Source: Diaporthe sp. PMI_573 | Lineage: Eukaryota > Ascomycota > Sordariomycetes > Diaporthales > Diaporthaceae | NCBI GenBank assembly: GCA_021399435.1 | Contig: JAJTUP010000008.1 | Location: forward strand, 1,054,001-1,118,000 | Length of the DNA: 64,000 nucleotides | Direction: 5' to 3' | Shown here: piece after piece, positions 1-12,669 of the stretch | How the letters are laid out: every line of letters begins with the position of its first letter | How positions within the stretch are numbered: position 1 is the stretch's first letter | Notes under the pieces: model-generated | What the model was told of the DNA's origin: nothing | What the model saw: only the letters and a program-made list of their open reading frames with translations | The model's database searches: none | Made by a program: the position numbers and the translations under genes

Positions 1-284
1 GTTCTAAAATACCCTGAAAGAGACCTTACTCAGCTTTGATGTTTCAAGACTCCTGGCTCGACTGCCCATCTGCCTTTGCATATCTTGTTATATTCACGAC
101 CACCACGGGTCCGATTCCACTCAAACTTTTAATACCTTCTTGGTATTGATTAAAAAATATCAGGCGAAACTACAGAACTCCATGCCTTTCAAACCGTGTC
201 TCATGGTTTGGTACGTGTACCTATGCAGGAGGGATGGGTGCCCCAACTAGGCTGTACGCATGACGAGAAACGGGCAATATAGGT

Positions 285-480
285 ACCAAACCATGCAACG
301 ACAAGAACAATTATTCAACCAAATGTGCCAATTATAAGGCAGATGTGAAATGGCGCCCACCCACACGCGCAATCACGATTACTGCAGTGACTGCCACCTC
401 GAAGGTTAGGAGGATAATCCAGAACCTTGAGGCCTGGGCTTGCCTGAGCACTGGACGTAATCTTATGTATATTTCGAGCA
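285..480 (+). pseudogene. Decayed copy of small Cys-rich protein gene
   Basis: In one frame from 294 the DNA reads CNDKNNYSTKCANYKADVK. This parallels CPDPDNYSTSCPNFKPETR of the copy at 877-1099. After a shift of frame it continues NHDYCSDC, against NHYYCTIC in the other copy, and then stops. The flanking DNA after the stop is also similar (about 423-465 against 1097-1140). There is no usable start codon and the frame is broken, so this is a relic of a tandem duplication. The function of the family is not recognised. Confidence 0.5.
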
Positions 481-876
481 ACCTGATGTCCTAACCTTGG
501 GAGCCGTACATGCTCCACCTTCTGGAATAACACTGCGTACAAACTGCTCAACGAACAATAAGCAGCTCAGGAAACAAGCCTGCTTGAGGCCCTTTTCGAC
601 GGGGTTATGCAGAAGGAGCTGTGGAAGAACGGTAGGAGCAGTCGTTGAAGAAGGAGCAGGGCATGTGCTGCTCCAGAGCTCATCCTCCGAGGGAACATAG
701 ACTCCAGTCTTCAATTCCCTATTCCAAAACACCATCAAAATTACACCAAGAATGCTCATCTACCATCGCAGCTCTCTTAATTGCACAGCCGACGCACATC
801 CGACACGATCAATATACCCTCTCGGCATCGTTCACAAAGCTTTACTCAACTACCAGTCTCCACCAGGAACTCCAGA

Positions 877-1099
877 ATGTGTTTCGCCGTTCGCAATAAG
901 TACTTGTGCAAGACCTCGTGGTGCAGGAATTGGGCCCCACTCCATGATGCTGCTCCCGTCATCTTGGGTAGCATGCCCCGACCCAGACAACTATTCGACA
1001 AGCTGCCCCAACTTCAAGCCTGAGACCAGAGAACGCTGTGAGAAAAGCAATCACTATTACTGCACAATCTGCAAGGAAACGGGCTGCGTGGATAATTGA
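877..1099 (+). CDS. Small Cys-rich protein, possibly decayed
   Basis: The ATG at 877 opens MCFAVRNKYLC, a start resembling another Cys-rich ORF in this window (15948-16142, MCFYAYIRYVC). The C-terminal part lies in a second frame: CPDPDNYSTSCPNFKPETR, then CEKSNHYYCTICKETGCVDN, stop at 1097-1099. An intron ending at the AG near 980 would be needed to join the two parts. I could not find a canonical donor of the right phase, so the gene may be broken. Paired Cys residues suggest a disulfide-bonded or zinc-binding small protein, but no signal peptide is visible. A decayed sister copy lies at 285-480. Confidence 0.35.
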
Positions 1100-2002
1100 G
1101 TTCGAGGCACGAGCTTGTCTGGGCACTGGACGCATTCTTCTGTTTTGAGGGCAGGATCAGAGTGGAGCTGTGACTCCTTTCATCGGACAGCGTCGACTGG
1201 AAAGAGAAGATGTCCGATCACCAAGTTGGCGGTTGTCAAGAGACCTGACAAGGGACGTCTTTCGATGGTGTGTGGTTGGGAGGCATGAAAAACTCCGTCC
1301 TCGCCGATCAGTCACGGAGCTTCTGATGTCCTGTGAAGCCCTTGTGTTGAATCGGCATCCACATGATGTAATCATCGCATGGCCATATAATCTGGCAGGT
1401 GTCTCGAATACGTGATGGCCTAAAGCTGTGTCCATCAGTGGAGCAAATAAGAAATTGCCATGGAAAATAATGTCGTTGCATTTTGAATTTCATTGTATTG
1501 AAATATGACATAGAAGGTTCAGTGGCACCGTCAATTCACTGGCAAAACAGCTTGGTGTCTTCGATTCGTGAGCCATGGCTGTTACGCACACTCGGACGCT
1601 TTGGTGCAGATGGCGACCCGGCAACACTTACATCTAAGTTAAGATGGAAATACATCATAAGTTGGCAGAAGAAGCTCGAATTATCGCCACTACCTATAAA
1701 GGTTTTCGTACGGTATGAGTAAAGCCTGGTAAGCTATAGAGATAATCGGTGGCTGTCCCTGTGGCATCAAACCGTGGCACACTGGCTGATTTTGAAAGCA
1801 AGATCCTACCCCCGCATTCTCTTCCGGCGTCAAAAACTACCACCCGCAGATGTGGGCATTGCTCATCAGTTGTCATGATGGCGATGGATTCAGTCGTGTG
1901 TATCAGGGGGGCTTGGAGAACTGATCGAGTCCCTAAGGAAGGGGAAAATAGCAAAAAGAACACGCAATGAGCAAAGAGAGAACCATCTGTACCCCGCCTA
2001 GA
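1100..2002. other. Intergenic, no supported gene
   Basis: Only short overlapping ORFs on both strands, without domain-like sequence or coherent introns. It is probably the 3' flank of the MER3 gene plus spacer. Confidence 0.5.
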
Positions 2003-5000
2003 CTAGATAAACTCCACAAGATCTCGGAACTCATCAAAGAAATCAGGCTCAAATCCTTGCCGTTCTGAGTCACTCTGCGATTTCATCAATTGATCGTTGT
2101 TCTTGGGCGAGGAAACAGAAATTTTGGATGACTTATGGACGGCGCTCGTATCAGGATTGCGCGGCAAATGTCCTTCATTGGGCACATGGGGCAGGATAAC
2201 ACTGCCTTCGCCAAAGCTGTCCCGAGGTGGTGGCAGTACATAGTTATCCGAGAAGATGTATGTCTCATCTTCGGATTCTTTTGCCTCCGGTCCGATGAAA
2301 GTCTCTTGTTGTGAAGAGCAATCATGCGTGCTGGGACGTGTGGTTGGCGAAGTGAAGCGAGCCTTTTGCACCCTACTTGTCATTCCGGAACGGCCAGGTG
2401 ATGGGTATGCAACATTTGTTCGCAATCCTCCCTCAACACGAGATGCCGCACTCAGTAGGAACTTCACCCTCGGCGGCGGCGTGTCTGAGGACGTCCTTTC
2501 CAAGCTGAACCCAAGTTCCGGGTCCTCATGCAAGACGAGGTCATCGCTACCCCTGCGGCGGTTCTTTGATGCGCTTGTGGTACTTGTCAGGCCACTGTGT
2601 GAACAGGATTGTTGTGCATTACACTCATCCATAGAAATACCGTCGAAGACTGAGTCACCTGAAAAGTCGTCGGTGCTGTTGCTTTGGGTTTTCACTAAAT
2701 CCGCATGGAGCGGGTTCGTCTTCGTACCAACGTGAAAGCCATAGCGTTTGGCATTGCTTTTGCTTCCGATTGGCGGAGCCAGATCATCCTGCAATGCATC
2801 GTCGGAGAAATCTTTGAACAGGCTGACCTCTTTGTCACGCGATCCCGCCTGGCTTGTGGGTTTCTTGACTCTGAACGGGCTGTGGTGCGGGATCTGAAAA
2901 TCGCCCACATGAGCGCCTTCGACTTGAGTCAGATCGATCAGGCCATCCCCATCCAAGTCGAAGTCGTCGAGATCAATCAAAGGGAGGTCTCTTCGATTTG
3001 CAGATGTAGATATCAAGGGCTCCCGCGACGAGCTTGACGGCCCACCCTTGGAGACGGTTGTCTTGGCCTTTTTGGCTGACGATTCAGGGGTCAGCTTTGC
3101 AGGTGGCTCAGCAACGACTATCTCCTCCATGCCTGCCTTTCGCTTCAAGCTCGAACTCCTTGGCTTTCTGGGCGCGTCAAGGCCCTCACGGCAGCACCGA
3201 TGGGCACAAGCTTTACCATTGCCGTTTTTTAGCCCGAAATCAGCGCAGCGATGATTGCATTTGAACTTGCCATTGGGGAGCTGAATCGGTTGCCAGGGGA
3301 CGCTCTCGTTTTCGCTGTTCTGAGAGGGTGCTGCAGGATCATCATCTTGGCTTGGGGCTAGATCGTTGACACCGTTCCGTCCGTGTCTGCCCACCGAGGG
3401 CCATTGAGTGTCAATATTTGAGTCTTCCAAGATTTCAATGGGTGCTTCAGCATGATTCCCTCCTCGTTGTGTGATCTCCAATAAGTCATTGTCGCCAATA
3501 TCGTCATCCATCAAAGACGCCACACGTCGATTTGACTCGTGCGAAGGCTGTGGTGTCGACTCATCGTTGGATGGAAATGCAGATGCTGGCAGGCGATGCT
3601 GGAGTCTTTTGGTGGCAACGGTGCCCACTATATCCTCGCACGCAAAGTGACAAACGATCTCTTCGGCAACGCTGCTGAGTTCAACCTCAAATTGCAGAGA
3701 TAGTTTGTGCTCGTCTTCCTCTTTGAATTTCTTCATCGAACCTCTCCAAAAGTACGCCAGGATACCCTCTGTGGTTTCAGCCATGAACGTGACAGAAGGA
3801 ATCTTGCCACGCCATTTCGGCTTCCCTAAAGTATTTGAGAAACCAAGAATAGCATCGACGCGGACCATGGGCTGCATGCCCGACTTGGGAATTCGATCGT
3901 TCTCTGCCGCAATACGTGCCTCAAGGGTCAAGTGTGGAAATTGTGCTAACTCGTCGGCCATTTTCTTGCCGAACGGGGGGTTCCGGCTCAGGATTCTTTC
4001 GATGTTGCTGGCGCCAGATTCCGCCAGATCTCGAACCGTTGTGATTCCAGAAGCGACAAACTTTCGCATGAATACTGGTCCAATGTGGGCTACCTGCGTT
4101 AGTTGCATAGACTTGCCTTCCCAAGCCCTGGCTGCCATAGACCGTGAAAGGTCGAGCGCTACCCGACAAGTTACTCCATCCAAGTCGCTTGCCTTGCATT
4201 CGATGACTGCGCGCACGAGGCGGTGCATTTTCTCGAACAGGAGGTTGGTATCCAACGCAATTTGTCTCCGAACCACATCATGCACGTCGGACAAGTCCAC
4301 GCAGCCAAGAGCCACTTGTAGTAGCAACGAGGCCTTGTGTGCCATTGTGTTCACCGTCTCCTTGATTGGATAAGCGATGAAGGGGTTTCTATTGAGTTCA
4401 CGGAAAACATCGCGTTCGCGCGTTCGCCAGCGAAAGTCCCTGAATTCGTCTGCCTCACATACGGCTGTCAACTGCGTTCGTTAGCCTCAGTCGAAAGCAA
4501 GACAACGTGAAAACTTACAACTTGCTCCATCTTGGCTGCTTGAGGAATTTGTAGGATCTTTTCCATCGAGTCGAATCGGATCACGTATCTTGACATTGCC
4601 CGGCCATAATCTGTTGACTGAAAATCTGCATCTTCGGTGACAAGCCCTGCACGTTGCAATTTAGATATGTCTGTTTCACAGACCTTCTCAAGCCTGTCAT
4701 CGAGTGGACCGGCGATGGAACCCGTCTCTTCAAGTCTGTAGTACTGTGGGTGGCGGTCGAGCCGAACAGCAAGGAATGTTCCTTTCAACCAGTCCTTTGC
4801 CTTTTGGATGTCCCGAAAAGTACCAAGATTGATCTCTGAGTTGAGATGCTCGATCAAATTCTGGTGGAGAGTACTTTCCAGAATCTGTTGCCCGGATCCC
4901 ATGTCTTCATAGTGCTGCTTATTTCGTGCTCTGGTGAGAACAACAGCAACCCCACTGTTGCCGAACTGTGGCCTGCCGGCACGACCCAGCATCTGCATAA

Positions 5001-7513
5001 ATTCCAAGTCACTCATCTCGGAAATTGAGCCCTCCAGGTACGAAGTGGTACCTTTCAGCACTACCATGTGGCATGGCAAATTCAGGCCCATGGCAAGTGT
5101 GGAGGTGCAGCAAATGACACTGAGATGGCCATCTAGGAAGGCTTGCTCAACAGCTCGTCTGTCTTGGGCGTCGAGACCAGCGTGATGAAATGCAACTCCG
5201 TATCTCACGATTTCCTGCAATTCAGGGCAGATGACCGGGGTTCGTTTGGTGGGTTCAGGCCAGGGCCGTGATTGAGGCTGGCGCTCATTCCACTCCTCGG
5301 CTAATTTCTTTGCTGAGATCTGACAGCTCTTGCGGGTTTGACAAAAAACTAGGATTGGTTTTCGCTGGGAATGCTTGGTGATATGAGGATACAATTGCTC
5401 GGTCAAGAAGATGTCAAACTGGTAATCGTTGGTTCTGCTGTCAAATCCGTATACGAACTTTTGCAGCTTCACAGGGCGGAATTCTTCTCCGAAAGTCGAT
5501 CGGCGAGCTGGGATATCTGAATTGATGTGATCTCTACCCAGCCATCTGGCAACATCATCCGAGTTTGGAACAGTCGCGCTCAGAGCGACAAAGCGGACAT
5601 TCGCGCCGCGGGTCTTCATGCGGGACACAACGGCCTCAAGAGTTGATCCGCGTGGCTCTTTGAGAAGATGTACCTCATCGATGAGGAATAATTCGACCAA
5701 GTCAAGGAGTTTGCGATGATCGGACCAACTCCTGGTGATAGAATCCCACTTCTCTGGAGTTGTGATGATGATGGTAGCTTGGCGGACGCGTCTCATTTCA
5801 GCCTGCGAAGTGTCCCCTGTGAGTTCTGCAACTTCCATTGCCAACACTCCAAATTTCTGTTTCCAGTCATTGGCTCTCTCTGTGCAGAGGGCCTTTAGGG
5901 GGCATAGATAAACGATCTTGAAAACTTCGTTGCCCCTTGTGTGTGCAAGTCTGCAGATTGCAAGCTCGAGTATTGCTGTCTTCCCGCTGCCAGTTGGCGC
6001 AGATACGACAATATTGTCATTTGTCTGATAAGCGTACTCGAAACATCTCGACTGGACAGCGTTAAAGAGATCGAATGGAAAGATTTCCCGGTATCTGTCG
6101 GGTAAAACGTCTCGGGGGCTGACCAAGTTGATGCCATTGGCGATGGGAGGCGCGTGGGGAAGCTCCAAAGAATGTGAGTTCCTGGTTGTCGGTGATGAAG
6201 TGGGAGGGACTCTCAATGCTTCTCGGGCGCTCTGTGGCAGGTGACGGCGGCGACCCGCCTGCGCCGCGGGGCTTGAAGATGTGCTCACAACAAATGGAGA
6301 AGATGAGCCCGTCGCTGCCCTAACACGCTCTGCTGAGTTGGGGTTTGCTACGTATACCAAACCATTAGCATTAATTTGGGATCAAACCAAAAGTGACGGC
6401 CACTTGCAGTGATGTTGAGGTGCCAATTGCTGCGTCAACAAAAATGATTCCCGGGACCTGGACCTCCGCTCTCCCTGGGATGATTGTGTCGGAGCCGGCA
6501 AAGACGCCGTAGGCCCAAAATGAGGCAAATCATTCTGTTTTGCCCTTCCATGGAGTTGCCACACGGCAGGTTGCGGCTCCATTGCTGGGGAGTAGAGTGT
6601 TCGGGACGGAAACGTGGTGTCCCGGTTTGCGAGGCTTGAGGGAAGGGTCAGTCTAGACGATGAGAAGTTTGATGCAGTCGAGTAAGGAGCCGATGAAAAG
6701 GAGCTGGATGGTGTAGAAGAAAACCGTTCTGCTCCTGGAAAAGGCAATGCAGTCGACACCGGTGGCCTATAGTAGTCGGATGCCACGTATGGGCCTCGCA
6801 CTTTTGGGTGTTCATGGCTTGCCAGAAGTTGACGATCTATAGATGTGTCAATCCAGTATGCTCGATTCTCCTGTGGGCCTTTGACGTTAAAGAACGCGAT
6901 TCTATAACTCACCAAAATCGTCCAGGTCCATCCCGCGAGGTTGTTGAGCTGCCGCTTGATGCTGCCAACTGCTCGGAACTGTGTGGTGATGTGTGTTGTA
7001 GCCAGGGGGACCTGCGGCAGGCTCGAAGGAAACTGGCCGCTGGGTCATCTGCTGACCATGTGCAGGCGGAATTCTCGCTGGAAGTTCCGAACGCAAGGCA
7101 AATGCCGTCGATTGCCTCTGTCGTTGCTCTTGCTGTGAGCCAGCAAGCTGTCTAAGCGCGCGCTCGGCGTCCGGGCCAAGTCCAGACAAGTCTTCCGCAG
7201 AAAGACGCAGATTGAGCTCGCCTTGGCCGTCATAAAGGTTAGCCATTCTATCTGCCGACATCTTGTTCCGTTCATCGCTCCCACTCGGTGTCCTTGAGGG
7301 TGTGCAGGCCGTAGAACGCTGATGAACTGCTTTCCCACCGGCTGTCACGTCCAAATTACTGTGGATTAGATCGAGGGGGAGATGGCGACATGCTGCCTTG
7401 TGAACAACAGGCTGCACTCCTGCGTGTCGGAGGACGTCCGATTCGACCCGGGGATCGATACTGACCGCCGATTCGGTTGACGGAGTATAGCTGTACTGCA
7501 GCTGGGTCGGCAC
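2003..7513 (-). CDS. MER3: MER3/HFM1-type meiotic ATP-dependent DNA helicase
   Basis: Superfamily-2, Ski2/Brr2-like 3'-5' DNA helicase. In the family it stabilises strand-exchange intermediates and promotes crossovers in meiosis, in the nucleus. Four exons: 7513-6913, 6836-6408, 6347-4519 and 4471-2003, giving 1775 codons. Visible motifs are Walker A APTGSGKT (about residue 465), DEVH in LIDEVHLLKEPRG, SAT in ALSATVPN, and motif VI QMLGRAGRPQ. A Sec63-like helical region follows, with NPPFGKKMADEL. Towards the C-terminus is a Cys/His cluster (CNHRCADFG...ACAHRCC) like the zinc finger of yeast Mer3. The second intron (6348-6407) has a GCAAGT donor and is best read as a GC-AG intron. The first 84 residues are uncertain: an alternative ATG at 7261 would give 1691 residues. 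The tail is long, polar and poorly conserved-looking. Confidence 0.93.
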
Positions 7514-8557
7514 GAGAATGCCACAGGTCTGCTCAAGAATCGATGGTGGCCGAAAGGGGAACGACGAGGAGATGGATATCTGCAGGGGTCATCGTTCAAG
7601 TCGACAATTCGAAAGTATCGCACACTTGACACCGAAATCAGGCACCCAGAGGTCCTAGGTTGCCGATACTGCCCCGGTCGGGTTCGGCAGGAGACGAGGC
7701 AGGAACGCGCGGCAGTCGTGTGGTTTCGAGGAAGGAGCAGCACACCGCCCCGACCACTTCCGTCAAGCTCAACGAGGCCTTGTCGCCGATGAACTTGGTC
7801 TCATGCCGGCACGAGGCACAATATTTGGGATCTGCTGTCTAGATAGAAGCCGCGTGTGATGGCGGATCGCCCATTTTCTCGCGCCTGTTGCTAGATGGCC
7901 GCGTATCTCACCCTGGACGAATGCAGTCTCATGGACTCGTCAGCTGGTCGACCTTGAAGACTGTGTCCCGTCTCCGCGTTCTCGACGTGCAATGTGTCTG
8001 GACACCCTATATGCACGCCAGTACAACAAGGATCCCACAATTGCGCACGATGTGCCATCGCATCCACCGCAGATGCAATCTATGGCATCTCTTCCCCACT
8101 TGACATGAGAGGGGACACAGATGCAAGCTCTCAAACTGTATGGTGTGGTCCACCAATTCTATTTAAATCGACCTGTTCTGTTTTCTCTGATTTTCAGAGC
8201 TAGGCTGGCTGTCCAGCATGACATGATATCGAGGAGCCTGCATTTAATCCGTCATCCTTGCAGGCACTCGCTCGTCGCACATCTATCTGGGGGCCCACTC
8301 CTCTCGGCGCTCGTTTTGAATCTCGCTTTCAAACTGGGTATCTTTTTTTTTATCGTCAGTTGTTCAACACTTGTTGTGCCCGCTCTACACTGCTGATTTG
8401 CCCACGGCCAGCAGACAGTGCTAATCTTGGGCGCTGAGCCCAAGCGCCCTTTTCCTTTGCCGCCTCGTATTGCTTCGTGCACTCGTAATCATCCACCGTT
8501 TATGTGGCTCGCCATTCAGTATTTACGTATAGTAATTCCGATGCCGTCTGTCTGACT
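7514..8557. other. Intergenic between MER3 start and transporter stop
   Basis: It holds the MER3 upstream region and the 3' flank of the transporter gene. Short ORFs show no recognisable features. A T-rich tract lies near 8341-8350. Confidence 0.5.
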
Positions 8558-10288
8558 CTATTCGTCTCGCGCCTTGCCTCTAGCAGAGTGGACCCTCGCA
8601 TGGTGTCTCAAAGGCGTCGAAGGCCTAGAGGTCGACAAACCGAGAGACGAAGCGGAATCCATCGGGTTGAGCAGCTTTGTGTCCTCTGGTGACTGCAGTC
8701 TTGGGGTTGAAGCGATGACGGTCTTCTCGTAGCCGACGATGCTGATGGGCGGGGGCCGGCCGCGCTTCCTGTCAGGGCCACTGTACAGCCACGTCGAGAA
8801 TATTACCAAGGCGGTACCTAGGATGAACTGCAGGGTGTTAGAACTTTGTCCTGGGTATCCCCTTAGGGTTCAAAAGGGGTGGGGGGTGGGGGGTGTTGGG
8901 TGTTGGGCCATGGATAGACTGCCTTACCATTATCGAGACCTGGAAGCCGAAGAACCAGAGGCTGAATATAAAGCTGACCACGATGCTGATGCTTGTGGCA
9001 AAGTTCTTGGCGATGTTGTCCGCGTAGTTGATACAGAGGCTCGTAAGCACACCGCCGATTGCCTGGAAGACAATAGCAGTCCAGACGATAGAATTGTAGC
9101 CTTCGAAGAACCCGTGCTTGGCGATTTCCTCTCCATCCTTCATGATCACTCCAAAGAACAGAGCGGGGAAAAGGCTGTAGAATGACAGCTGGATGTTCCG
9201 CGTCCACACGGAGACAGGCGAGCTCGATTCCTTGAGCACCTTCTCGAAGTATACCCCCGTTAGACCTGACAGCACGGCTGCAACGAGAACCGCGGACAAT
9301 CCGAGGGAATAGTTCATCTTGAGTCCCATGTCCAGATCTTCCTCAATGCCTTCGTAGGTGGCTGATCGCTTGTATAGACTCGTCGCGCCTTCAGCAAATC
9401 CGTCCACGGCTCTCTTCGTGAGATGCCGCGCCACATCAACCGCACCGCCGGCAGCTTGTCCAAGCTCGTGCATCGATCGCGGGAAGAAGTGGTCCCTGTA
9501 GTCGTGGATGGAGATCGAAGGTTCTTTCGGGTCGGTGGGCAATGACACAATAGCGACGCCGATGGTGAGGAGGATAACAGCTGTCCATCGCTTGCCACTA
9601 AGGGGTCGGCCGAGGAGGAGGACGGTGAAGACTGCCGTGGTGAGGATCTAAGTCTTGTCAGCTACTTTGCGCCGGCGCAGCCTCTTGCGGACTGGCGACG
9701 CACCTTCAGCTGGTACAAGACCTGGAAATGCACTGGATCTAGGTTCCCCAGGGCCACGTACTGCAGCGTGTTCTCGAAGGTGTACAGTGTTGCCGGGATC
9801 GCCAATTTCCACCCATCGCCGCTGAATACCGACCGGTATATCTGCTCAAACAATACTGTGGCAGGCGTCTGGGGCGCAAGGCTCCTCGAGACCTCGTAGA
9901 GGGCGAAAGTGGCGGAGATGGCAAGCTTGATGACCTCATTGAGGAAGACAGCCGTGCTCGTGAAGTATCTGTGGTCCCCAGCTGGTTGCATTATCCGACT
10001 GTAATGCATGATCTGCGAGGGGAGACATGTTTAGCCAAAGAATGAGTACGCACAACTCCGTTACCGGTCGGTGTCGGGCTCGGAGGACGAAGGGGCGCAA
10101 CGCACGAGGATGAGAGCCGAGTTTTGGAAGGTCAACTGTAGCAAGGTAGATCAGCATTTGTTCCCAAGCAGAAGCTTCCGGAGGTGGTTGCTCACCGTAA
10201 TGAGCGATGCCTGCTTCATTGGCACTCCGAGGAGAGTCGGACCCCCCTTCAAGGCACCTTTGGCCTGGGGGGCATCGAGTAGAGCCAT
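8558..10288 (-). CDS. Golgi UDP-sugar (UDP-galactose type) transporter
   Basis: Nucleotide-sugar transporter of the SLC35A/Gms1 family. It exchanges cytosolic UDP-galactose or UDP-GlcNAc for luminal UMP across the Golgi membrane, to feed glycosylation. Five exons (10288-10196, 10135-10106, 10012-9704, 9647-8928, 8827-8558) give 473 residues. Landmarks are MKQASLIT...MHYSRIM near the N-terminus, TAVFLNEVIKLAIS, NTLQYVALGNLDPVHFQVLYQLK, then helices ILTTAVFTVLLLGRP, GLSAVLVAAVLSGLTGVYFEKVLK, and FATSISIVVSFIFSLWFFGFQ. The QVLYQLKI and ADNIAKNFATS stretches are typical of the family. The second exon is only 30 bp. A roughly 70-residue polar loop interrupts the middle, and the C-terminus is a polar cytosolic tail. 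The exact sugar cannot be told from sequence. Confidence 0.9.
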
Positions 10289-12669
10289 GATGAATCCAGG
10301 CAATGATAGAGACTTGGGTGGCACGTGCAATGTTGATTCGAGTTTTGATATGGTTGGGCAATTCGATATGTCCAGCTCCTTGCAACAAGAAGGCGTCTGG
10401 AAGTGGTAGGAGAGGGACTTGGTGGTGAGGAGGCTCAGTCCAAGAGATGCGCCCTGGTATTGTGGGCCAGCAGGTGGGCAGGTCGACGTCAAGATCGGCC
10501 TTGGAAGGTGGGCAGCGCAGCAGCAGCTGCAGCAGTGCAGCTCAAAGAGGCAAAAAAAAGAAGAGGGTCCCGTCGTTTGGCCCGACCCTCACAGACCCTT
10601 CGACCCCAGGTCCTGATTCCAGATTTGGAGCTGGCAACGGCAGGGCAGAGGCCAGGCAGGGGCCAGTGCGTCCTTACCCCTGATCCTACCCAAGGATCTC
10701 GACCTCGGGATATACTTGGCTGGGGATCAGAATGTGACCGCAGCAGTTGTGACTTGTGATAGTGGATTGGGTCCTATCGCCCCACTGACGGTGTCTGCTC
10801 AACCTGAAACTTTCGCAGGAGACAGGACGATATCAAGACATTATATGAACTCTGTATTATGTACACGGTGAACGGCACAGGCAGACAGGTGAGGCCAGGA
10901 GCGGAAGACTCCAAGAGGCGCTAGCAAGAAACACGTAGCAAGGCTCACTGGGCTTGACCTTGACAAGGAAGGCAAGCATCAATTCAGAGGACTGCCTGGG
11001 CCACTAGCAGCGGGGCTAGAGCTGATCTGTCGACCATCACGTCAACTGCAGCAGGCGGGCCGCCTGTCATTCTGATCGATGACTGCGATCGCGGGACAGA
11101 GAGGCTGGGCTGGCTGCTGGCTGGTCGTGGCACCGGTAAGCAACGGATGAGCTGTCAAGGCTGGGCTCAGCCAAGTCGGTGGTCGGCAGACGGCCTCTGA
11201 GCCCAGCTTGCCTTCCAGGTAGAATGGGGAAAAGTGTTGCTGCACAGCATGGTCAGGTGGCCGAGCATGGACTGGCCGTTCCCAATCAATCCAATTTCTG
11301 CTGGGCTTCATTTCAATCCTGCTGGTGGTTGTTTGCTTTTGGCTGCTGTATGACGAAAGAGGATGCAGGCCCCCAGGGGCAGACTGCACTTGGGGGCCCT
11401 CCTCAATGTACCTAGGTACCTATGTACACATGTGCTTTCCTGGTAGTTAACGGGTGTCTTGGGACAGTATCTGAAAGTGGGCATACATATGGTGGAAACT
11501 GTTAGTCATTTACGCTAGGTCTATCAGTCCATGCGAGGACCGCAGGGACCCTCTGCCCACCTGTTCAGCCCCTACCGTGACCACCATCAGCAGGATTCGC
11601 TTTATTCACATCTCCTATTTTTACGTGAGCCGCTGCATTCCATCACGACAATCTCGATTGAGGTAGAATGCTGACGCATGACTTCTGGGAGCCTCCTTAG
11701 ACACTCCTTATCCATCATGGATTCTCTCTCCACCAGCGTGCATCCAGAACTGGGACAGCCCGGCCTGGCCTCACCGCAATGTGTTCAAGGCTTCAAGCCC
11801 TCTGGCAGCCGGTGTCAACCACCAGCCAGTAGGCCACCATGTAACCATCCATTTCCCCTTCGTCGGGTCCGGCCAGTCGGCTTAGCCCCCAATCGGCAGC
11901 TTCTGCACACCCATAGGAAGGTCATGCGAGCCTCATCATGCGCGCCATTTGAACAGACTAGCATTTGCAGTGCGGTACACTACCGAGTAGTGGGCCTCTT
12001 TCCCGGAGACAAAGAAGCTCGTCGACGCTGTGCCCCGATCAGAACCCTCGAGCTTGACCTCCGGGCCAGCTTGCAGCTGCTGGGCCATTTTACGTCTGGG
12101 AGACTGGCCGATGTGACCCTCTGTGTTGAAGGGCGGCCCAAGCTGGTTGGCCGTCGCTCCTGGCCCTGAAACCTGGCGAGTGCCCCCGTGACCGGGTCCG
12201 TCTCACCATTCTCGGGAGATCCACAGCATCCGAATGACGGCCTTCGCCCAATAACTTAGCGCGCCGGCCTTGTCGGCACGGCAGTTCACGGAGCACGGAG
12301 GTGCACGGCGGGCGCTGATGCCGGCGGCAAGTATCCGTGGACACGGCGCATATTTGGCCGTAATGATTGTTTACTGCACTTTGAACAGATCACGAAATTG
12401 AAACGTGATGGAAGGGGTCGAATGATTTTGGTTCGGCGACCACGGCCAAAAATATTCATCAGCGCTCAGTAGCTATCTGGGTCACTCATCGCAACCCCCC
12501 TGGCTTCGCTCAATCGATATTGCCAGCTATGGTATCTCATCCTCTGTCCTCAAACAGGTCGTCATTACTAGCCCCTGGCTATCATCAAAAACTCTGTCCA
12601 ACCGGTGTCCCGAATCACAGATCCGGCGAAAGGTCACCGTCAGTTCCTAGCCCGCCCATTTGGCTACAC
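10289..12669. other. Long intergenic region
   Basis: No supported gene in about 2.4 kb. The right flank of the transporter contains CAG-rich and A-rich tracts near 10510-10560. At 11408-11419 there is a perfect palindrome, gtacctaggtac. ORFs on both strands (the longest 163 codons at 11678-12169) lack family resemblance or splice logic. Confidence 0.5.

Noticed and set aside
11678..12169. Plus-strand ORF of 163 codons
   Set aside because: Random-looking composition in an intergenic region; no conserved-looking segment.
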